Below are positions 59,363 through 64,000 of a stretch of 64,000 nt of DNA, one piece after another. A program made the translations under genes and the position numbers. Where the stretch lies: positions 1-64,000 of the forward strand of contig CAILZL010000037.1 of NCBI GenBank assembly GCA_903838705.1, given 5' to 3'. The notes under the pieces were generated by a model. It was not told the origin of the DNA, did no database searches, and saw only the letters and a program-made list of their open reading frames with translations. The stretch is from an uncultured Pseudomonadota bacterium. Lineage in GTDB: Bacteria > Pseudomonadota > Gammaproteobacteria > Steroidobacterales > Steroidobacteraceae. Within the stretch, counting starts at the first letter, position 1. Every line of letters starts with the position of its first letter.

Positions 59363-60334
59363 CTAGAGCATTTCTTCGATGAAGTAACGTGGCCGACGCT
59401 TGGTCTCGAAATATATTTTTGCCACGTATTCACCCAGCACGCCGATGCTGAGCAACTGTAATCCACCGAGAAAGTAGATCGGGATAACCGACGAAGCCCA
59501 ACCGGGCAGCGCATTGTCGGAAAAAAACTTCACCCATAGCACCCACAGAATCATCGCCAGACTGGTAAACGACACCAGCAGGCCGATGACAGAAATCATG
59601 CGCAATGGAAATGCAGTGAATGAAGTGATGCCATCCAGCGCAAGTCTCAACATTTTTCTCAACGGATACTTGGATTCGCCAGCAAAACGCTCGCTGCGAT
59701 CATAATAAACAGATGTAGACCGGAATCCGATCAGGGGTACGATACCGCGCAGAAACAGATTTACTTCCCCGTATTCCTTGATGGCTTCGACAGCCCGGCG
59801 ACTCATCAACCGGTAATCGGCATGATTGAACACGACCTTGACGCCAAGCGTATTGAGCAACCTGTAATAACCTTCGGCGCTGAAGCGCTTGAAAAACGTA
59901 TCCACATTGCGCAGCTTGCGCACACCATAAACCACTTCGTGACCCTGAGCATACGCATCGATCATTGATTCAATGGCGCTGACATCATCCTGCAGATCAG
60001 CATCAATACTGACCACCACATCACCCTGTGCCGAAAACAATCCGGATATCAAGGCGATCTGGTGACCCCGATTTGCAGAGAGCTTCAGGCCTTTGATTGC
60101 AGGATGCTGCGCATGCAATTCGCGTATCAGCTCCCAGGTCCGGTCCTTGCTGCCATCATCAACATAGAGCACATGACTTTCTGCTGCCACCTTCTGTGCA
60201 GACACGAGTTTGTCCAGCAAGGCGAGCAGTCGCCGGGTAGTTTCCGGCAGTACTTCCTCTTCGTTATAGCAAGGCACCACAATCGTCAGTTGCGGTGTGG
60301 ACAGGATCGACGATGGAGGTACTTGAGGTAGCAT
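59363..60334 (-). CDS. Polyprenyl-phosphate glycosyltransferase (GtrB/DPM1-like)
   Basis: 323 residues. A GT2 catalytic domain (LTIVVPCYNEEEVLPET near 16, YVDDGSKDRTW near 56, VSIDADLQDDVSAIE near 112) is followed by two membrane helices (about 230-300), the usual GtrB layout. It should load a sugar from a nucleotide donor onto undecaprenyl phosphate on the inner face of the membrane. It is next to gtrA-like and PMT-like genes, which could flip and transfer that sugar. No clear Shine-Dalgarno. It runs convergent with smpB. Confidence 0.88.
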   Translation of the reverse strand: MLPQVPPSSILSTPQLTIVVPCYNEEEVLPETTRRLLALLDKLVSAQKVAAESHVLYVDDGSKDRTWELIRELHAQHPAIKGLKLSANRGHQIALISGLFSAQGDVVVSIDADLQDDVSAIESMIDAYAQGHEVVYGVRKLRNVDTFFKRFSAEGYYRLLNTLGVKVVFNHADYRLMSRRAVEAIKEYGEVNLFLRGIVPLIGFRSTSVYYDRSERFAGESKYPLRKMLRLALDGITSFTAFPLRMISVIGLLVSFTSLAMILWVLWVKFFSDNALPGWASSVIPIYFLGGLQLLSIGVLGEYVAKIYFETKRRPRYFIEEML

Positions 60335-60365
60335 TTAATTATCTGTCTTGTTCTTTCCAGAACCA

Positions 60366-60785
60366 TCACACTGACATGTTCGCCACATCGTTTCTGGCAA
60401 ACACATAACGACGCAATAAAAAATAACTCAGCAGGGAATAGGGAATGATGCCCGCCGTCTGAGCCAGATAGCTATTCAATTGCAACACATTGATACAGAA
60501 ATGGACACAGGCAAGATTAACCAGATAAGCACAGACCAGCACCAATGCGTAGGGCAGTATCTTGGCATGGAGCGACTCTCTGTACTGAAATGTCCAGCGG
60601 CTGTTCACGTAATAGCTGACCATCACACCCAAAGCATATCCCCCCAGATTGGCCTGGGTATCCGGCATATCCAGAAACCACTTCAGGGCGAAAATGGTGC
60701 CCAAACCAACTGCCGTATTCAACAGACCAGTCAAGCCGAAGCGAATCAGTGATGATCCAGTCAAAACCCGTAACCGTTGACGCAT
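60366..60785 (-). CDS. GtrA-like flippase family protein
   Basis: 139 residues with four membrane helices. Family stretches: LIRFGLTGLLNTAVGLGTIFAL in part, and LGGYALGVMVSYYVNSRWTF. GtrA-type proteins are thought to flip polyprenyl-phosphate sugars across the inner membrane. It lies 31 bp upstream of the gtrB-like gene in the same operon. AGGA is before the ATG. Confidence 0.85.
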   Translation of the reverse strand: MRQRLRVLTGSSLIRFGLTGLLNTAVGLGTIFALKWFLDMPDTQANLGGYALGVMVSYYVNSRWTFQYRESLHAKILPYALVLVCAYLVNLACVHFCINVLQLNSYLAQTAGIIPYSLLSYFLLRRYVFARNDVANMSV

Positions 60786-60901
60786 GTAAAACCAATCCTG
60801 CCTGAAATCAATTTATTCTGCCCAATGCTAGCTTTGCTATCACATGGCGCAGACCATAAACTCCTGAATAATACCGGACAACCCATAGCTTGAATCCGAC
60901 A

Positions 60902-62437
60902 ATGTTCAATCCAATTGATCCAGATGCCCGCGAGAACCAGCCCGACACACATGGCCTCCTGAAATCCATGTTGTGTTATCTGGTGATATTCAGTGTGGCT
61001 TACTGCTGTTTCATGGTTAACAGGGGCAACCCTGCCAATCTGTTCTGGGATGAGAATTATCATGTAACTTCAGCAGAGCGATACCTGGAAGGCATCGCAC
61101 ATTTCGAGCCACACCCGCCATTAGGTTTGATGCTGATCGCCGCTGGCGAATCATTGTCCGGCACCAATAAATCCATCGACAAACATGCCCTGGCTGCGAC
61201 CAAACAGATCAATGGTGACGCCATGCCAAAGAACTTTGACTACACCGGCATGCGTCTCATGCCGAGCCTGTTTGCCGTGCTCGGTTCACTGGCATTTTAT
61301 GGACTGATGTACCAGCTGTTCCGCCACCGGCTGCATGCCCTGCTGCTCAGTGGTTTGTATCTGTTCGAAAATGCGTTCACGGTGCATTTCAGGGCCGTGC
61401 ATCTGGACAGTTTCCAGATGTTCTTCAGCATCGCATTTCTCTGGCACTTCGTTTCCCTGTGGCAGCGCACTGTGCCGATACGCGTCTGGCAATATGCCAG
61501 CCTGGCCTCTCTGGCAGCGCTGGCCATCATGGTCAAAGTAAACGCCGTGGTTCTGCTGGTGCTGTTTCCTGTGCTGTATTTCAAGGATGCAGGCACTATT
61601 GGCAGCCGTTCCATTACACAGTGGATCAGGGATTTCGCTACGAAAAGTGGTGCAGCGATAGCCGCAATACTGCTGGTTTTCTATGCGGTTTTTTATGTAC
61701 ACGCAGCCCTCACCCCGCATCTGCCTGATGCCGAGAGCAGCGCAGGCAAGCAGGATCTGGCCAACATGTCTGTCGAATATCATCGCTATCTTGAGCAGCA
61801 TCTGCCCCTGACGCCCGGCATCGTCATCACAATCGCCCATGACTACTTCAAGTTCATGGACAAAGATCATCTGGGCGTACCCAAACTCGATACCAAAAAA
61901 GTGGGGGAAAACGGTTCCCACCCGATGCATTGGCCGTTCCACGACCGCAACATTAACTACCGCTGGGATTCGGCTGATGGCAAAACCGCATACGTGCAGC
62001 TGGTTGGCAACCAGCTTTCGTGGTACTCCGCCACGCTGGCCGTCGTGTTCTGTATGGCCACGATCCTCAACTACCGGCTGTTTGCCCTGCCGTTACGTTG
62101 CAGCCTGCGCACTTACCAGCTGATCGAGGTATTCACGGGGCTATATGTTGCCTTCATGGGCCTGCACCTGTGGCTCATCACACAAAGAGTGATGTATCTG
62201 TATCACTACTTTCTGGGCCTGATGATCAGTTACGTGCTGCTGTCACTGGTGTGGCAGTACCTGGCGGAAGTGTATGAGAAATTTGCCCGCAACCGGACCC
62301 TGATACTGGCCTGCGTAATGAGTGCATATCTTGGCTCGTATCTGTTCTTTTTACCTTTTTCCAACCACACTCCGCTGACCAAGGCCGAGTGCGAAAGGCG
62401 CAATATCAGCATTTCGCACATCGTAGATTGCCATTAA
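60902..62437 (+). CDS. PMT-family (GT39-like) membrane glycosyltransferase
   Basis: About 511 residues, some ten or more membrane helices. The first periplasmic loop has FWDENYHV with the Asp-Glu pair, and HPPLG follows, both hallmarks of protein O-mannosyltransferases. The later stretch with HPMHWPF and YVQLVGNQLSWYSA matches the C-terminal four-helix PMT region. It should take a sugar from a polyprenyl phosphate carrier and pass it to a protein or a lipid. It is divergent from gtrA/gtrB and probably works with them. A TTG four codons upstream is a possible but less likely start; no Shine-Dalgarno is visible. Confidence 0.8.
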   Translation: MFNPIDPDARENQPDTHGLLKSMLCYLVIFSVAYCCFMVNRGNPANLFWDENYHVTSAERYLEGIAHFEPHPPLGLMLIAAGESLSGTNKSIDKHALAATKQINGDAMPKNFDYTGMRLMPSLFAVLGSLAFYGLMYQLFRHRLHALLLSGLYLFENAFTVHFRAVHLDSFQMFFSIAFLWHFVSLWQRTVPIRVWQYASLASLAALAIMVKVNAVVLLVLFPVLYFKDAGTIGSRSITQWIRDFATKSGAAIAAILLVFYAVFYVHAALTPHLPDAESSAGKQDLANMSVEYHRYLEQHLPLTPGIVITIAHDYFKFMDKDHLGVPKLDTKKVGENGSHPMHWPFHDRNINYRWDSADGKTAYVQLVGNQLSWYSATLAVVFCMATILNYRLFALPLRCSLRTYQLIEVFTGLYVAFMGLHLWLITQRVMYLYHYFLGLMISYVLLSLVWQYLAEVYEKFARNRTLILACVMSAYLGSYLFFLPFSNHTPLTKAECERRNISISHIVDCH

Positions 62438-62461
62438 ATCGGCATTACGCAGCTTTCGCCC

Positions 62462-62489
62462 TTGTTATTTCGGAATGTGCCCCTACACT
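62462..62489 (+). promoter_or_regulatory. ssrA promoter
   Basis: TTGTTA, 16 bases, TACACT. It would start transcription about 25 bases before the mature 5' end of tmRNA, leaving a short leader for RNase P to remove. Confidence 0.6.
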
Positions 62490-62520
62490 AGCTGCGTGGT
62501 ACAGGAAACTGCGCCACACT

Positions 62521-62874
62521 GGGGGCGACCGGTTTCGACGTGGGTTACGAAACTCCAGGTGCATGCCGAGGTGTGAGATCCTCGTTAAACAGCTTACAAA
62601 CTTATAGTTGCAAACGACGACAACTACGCTCTGGCGGCTTAATCCCGCCTAACCTCCGCCTGGTATGTGCTTGTGCATCCAGAATCGGGGGACGCGCTCA
62701 CAAGATCGCATGTCAGTGTGCTGAGGGCTGACCTGCTAAACGACTCCTGAGCTGGCTGTGCGTCTTCCCTGTCCGTCGGGTAGCGTATGGCGAGATACAA
62801 AGACGATGACTAAGCATGTAGGTCTTGTAGCGTAGGACTTGCGGACGCGGGTTCGATTCCCGCCGCCTCCACCA
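62521..62874 (+). ncRNA. ssrA: Transfer-messenger RNA (tmRNA)
   Basis: Rescues stalled ribosomes and tags the broken product for proteolysis. 354 nt. The 5' end GGGGGCGACC pairs with the 3' end CGCCTCC-A-CCA as a tRNA-like acceptor stem, and the T-arm GGTTCGATTCC is present near the 3' end. The open frame starts with GCA and codes for ANDDNYALAA, the form known from Pseudomonas. The 3' end with encoded CCA is a classic target for site-specific integrases, and the sequence after it is unlike the rest of the window. Confidence 0.97.
62610..62642 (+). other. Tag-peptide reading frame within tmRNA
   Basis: Resume codon GCA, then codons for NDDNYALAA and a TAA stop. The LAA end is read by ClpXP and related proteases. 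Confidence 0.95.
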
Positions 62875-62879
62875 TACAC

Positions 62880-62910
62880 AAGGGCTTGGATAGTCTCCGG
62901 GCCCTTTTTC
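62880..62910 (+). terminator. ssrA terminator
   Basis: AAGGGC and GCCCTT pair around a 15-base loop, followed by TTTC. It starts 6 bases after the CCA end of ssrA. Confidence 0.7.
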
Positions 62911-63024
62911 TTGCCTGAAATCCCCGCGTGGCGCGGGGTTCCTGCCACCTGTGCTGCGGGCGGCCACCTGACCCGCTCCAGCGCCGGCCGGCCGCTTGCC
63001 GAGTAATGCTTCCCACCCCCAAAC

Positions 63025-63152
63025 AATCGTTCCCGGCTTCCCGCTTTCCCAGCGGGAACGCGCAAGGGGTGGGAACGATTTACCGCCAACAAACACAAGG
63101 GTTTAAATCGTTCCCGGGCCAAATCGTTCCCGGGCCAAATCGTTCCCAGCCG
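63025..63152. repeat. 16-bp tandem repeats and nested inverted repeats
   Basis: AAATCGTTCCCGGGCC occurs at 63105-63120 and 63121-63136, with a degenerate third copy at 63137-63152. The core AATCGTTCCC also occurs at 63025-63034, and inverted as GGGAACGATT at 63071-63080. Within the large inverted repeat is a smaller hairpin TTCCCGCT/AGCGGGAA (63038-63058). Such a layout is typical of protein-binding arms or iteron-like sites of mobile elements. Confidence 0.8.
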
Positions 63153-63209
63153 AGCCGGGAAGGATTAAAACCCAATGAAATCAACGCATTCCCGGGTTCC
63201 AGGTGTTTC

Positions 63210-63245
63210 CTCTCTAAAGAGAGAGTGAGCATTGGGAATGCTCAC
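63210..63245. repeat. Two adjacent hairpins
   Basis: CTCTCT-AA-AGAGAG (63210-63223) is followed at once by GTGAGCATT-GGG-AATGCTCAC (63225-63245), a perfect 9-bp stem. They have no U-run. Confidence 0.6.
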
Positions 63246-63375
63246 CTCACGCGAGTGTTGATGCTGGCCGGACCGGGAAGCGGCGGCCCGCCCAGGCAAA
63301 AGGGGTCCTTCCTGGCGATATTCCAATACGGGGGGCGTGAGCGCAGCATTGCGCTACCGACTGCAAAGAAAACAA

Positions 63376-63512
63376 GGTTTGCAGGGTTTGCGGTTCGCAC
63401 CCGGAGGTTTGGGCTGGTGGGCTGAATGCCCCGTCAGTGCTGGCATGCGCAGGACAAACGCAACGCCGAAGGTGCGAACCATGGTGCGTACCGGGTTTGC
63501 AGGTTTGCACCC
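63376..63512. repeat. GGTTTGCA and GGTTCGCACC repeat cluster
   Basis: GGTTTGCAGGGTTTGC at 63376-63391 runs into GGTTCGCACC (63392-63401). The exact inverse GGTGCGAACC is at 63471-63480, a near copy GGTGCGTACC at 63483-63492, and GGGTTTGCAGGTTTGCACC at 63493-63511. Direct and inverted copies flank about 70 bp. Confidence 0.65.
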
Positions 63513-63650
63513 CGGCGCACAAAAAACCGCCGCTTTGACGAGCGATGCAAGGGGCTCCAGAAGCTGGACACCCTTACCACTCCGTGATGACCTCCAAGAA
63601 ATGGAGAGCACCTGTGGTGGCGCGATAGTCGATAAAGCTCCATTCATGTA

Positions 63651-63680
63651 GACTTTCACCGATCTACATCGACTTTCACT
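63651..63680 (+). repeat. Paired GACTTTCAC sites before the HTH gene
   Basis: GACTTTCAC at 63651-63659 and 63671-63679, start to start 20 bp apart (two helical turns). A TCTACA/TGTAGA inverted pair lies between and before them. They end about 24 bases before the start of the small HTH gene and could be its operators. Confidence 0.45.
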
Positions 63681-63703
63681 CAGACCAATTGAGCGCCAAT
63701 CCC

Positions 63704-63913
63704 ATGAACACCGAACCGTGGGTCACCGCCGAGCATGTCGCCCAGCACTTGGGCGTGGCCAAGGACACCGTTTATCGCTGGCGTGAGCGCAAGGGTCTGC
63801 CTGCGCACCGTGTAGGGCGACTGTGGAAATTCCAGTTGTCCGAGGTGGATGAATGGGTACGCGCAGGCGGCGCGGATGAAACACAGAACAATTTGACAGG
63901 AAAACATGCATGA
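63704..63913 (+). CDS. Excisionase-family helix-turn-helix protein
   Basis: 69 residues. Nearly all of it is one DNA-binding domain of the excisionase/MerR-like (HTH_17) type: WVTAEHVAQHLGVAKDTVYRW, then GLPAHRVGRLWKFQLSEVDEWV. The ATG start is preferred to a TTG five codons upstream. It overlaps the next gene by 4 bases (ATGA), so it is probably a regulator of that operon rather than an excision factor. Such small proteins are often found before type I DNA methylase genes, as I recall. Confidence 0.8.
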   Translation: MNTEPWVTAEHVAQHLGVAKDTVYRWRERKGLPAHRVGRLWKFQLSEVDEWVRAGGADETQNNLTGKHA

Positions 63914-64000
63914 CCACGCATCTCGCAGAATTGCTGAAAGACAGCGCGTACCGACTCGATCAATTTAAACCCGAACAGATCGAAAAGCTTGAATCAGCGA
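63910..64000 (+). CDS. Start of a gene cut by the window edge, possibly a type I DNA methylase/restriction subunit
   Basis: Only 30 codons are in the window, beginning MTTHLAELLKDSAYRLDQF. From memory this resembles the N-termini of N-6 DNA methylase (HsdM-like) proteins that carry an HsdR-N-type domain and follow a small HTH gene. This is recall, not a search result, and 30 residues are too few to be sure. The ATGA overlap with the HTH gene shows coupling. Confidence 0.4.
   Translation, partial: MTTHLAELLKDSAYRLDQFKPEQIEKLESA

Larger units (their letters stand above)
62911..63703. other. Gene-free, repeat-rich stretch after ssrA
   Basis: About 790 bp without a credible gene. It holds a GC-rich hairpin at 62922-62938 (CCCCGCG/CGCGGGG), then several repeat families listed separately. 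It does not contain an integrase. Open frames across it have no family features. Its make-up differs from the core DNA to the left, so it is probably the left end of an integrated element. Confidence 0.5.

Noticed and set aside
62800-62874. Separate tRNA gene
   Set aside because: The T-arm and CCA end belong to the tRNA-like domain of tmRNA; the 5' half of the acceptor stem is at 62521.
62713-63122. Overlapping minus-strand frames of 98-128 codons across the end of ssrA
   Set aside because: They run through the tmRNA acceptor end and GC-rich repeats and show no family features.
63105-63152. CRISPR array
   Set aside because: The 16-bp units are directly adjacent with no spacers, and no cas genes are present.
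62928-63425. 165-codon plus-strand frame in the repeat zone
   Set aside because: It covers hairpins and tandem repeats, has odd amino acid make-up and no ribosome-binding site; judged non-coding.
62875-63703. Integrase gene or second copy of the ssrA end within the window
   Set aside because: No frame with tyrosine recombinase features and no repeat of the T-arm/CCA stretch was found; it must be outside if present.

Overview
This 64 kb window is chromosomal DNA of a gammaproteobacterium. The evidence is the gene order: smc / dksA-gluQ / pnp-rpsO-truB-rbfA-infB-nusA-rimP-tRNA-fMet, nuoN to nuoA, tRNA-Leu(GAG)-secG-tpiA-glmM-folP-ftsH-rlmE, yhbY / greA-carB-carA, dapB, dnaJ-dnaK-grpE-hrcA, nadK-recN, fur / bamE, ratA / smpB and ssrA. 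The tmRNA tag reads ANDDNYALAA. A DksA with a roughly 200-residue Lys/Ala/Pro-rich front extension recalls Xanthomonadales-type relatives, but the genus cannot be fixed from the sequence alone. Most genes lie on the minus strand.

Layout. 1-3417: smc, cut by the window edge. 3566-5617: dksA and gluQ on the plus strand. 5704-14693: the translation and RNA-decay cluster, read from the initiator tRNA towards pnp, with two terminator-like hairpins between the tRNA and rimP. 14842-17415: a TPR / O-GlcNAc-transferase-like gene that looks inserted. 17495-32104: fourteen nuo genes for respiratory complex I in one tightly packed operon. 32326-38639: tRNA-Leu, secG, tpiA, glmM, folP, ftsH and rlmE. 38712-45381: yhbY, a DUF4149 membrane protein, greA, carB, carA and dapB. 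45559-48547: a sulfatase and a poly-serine lipoprotein that separate dapB from dnaJ. 48674-53724: the heat-shock genes dnaJ, dnaK, grpE and hrcA, with two sigma-32-type promoters. 53863-59351: nadK, recN, a lone glycosyltransferase, fur, bamE, ratA and smpB. 59363-62437: a GtrB / GtrA / PMT-type glycosylation trio lying between smpB and ssrA. 62521-62874: ssrA (tmRNA).

After ssrA the character changes. About 830 bp hold no gene but many repeats and hairpins: a 16-bp tandem repeat, GGTTTGCA clusters and paired GACTTTCAC sites. Then come a small excisionase-type helix-turn-helix gene and the first 30 codons of a gene that overlaps it and that, from memory, resembles type I DNA methylase large subunits. 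The 3' end of ssrA is a classic integration site, so this probably marks the left end of a genomic island, possibly a defence island.

The window is mainly core housekeeping DNA. The items most worth a second look are: a DksA with only half of its zinc-finger cysteines; an initiator tRNA whose first pair is U1-U72 instead of C1-A72; the island edge beyond ssrA; the Gtr/PMT trio; and the foreign-looking genes set into otherwise conserved operon order (the TPR glycosyltransferase, the sulfatase with the beta-propeller-like lipoprotein, and the lone family-2 glycosyltransferase).
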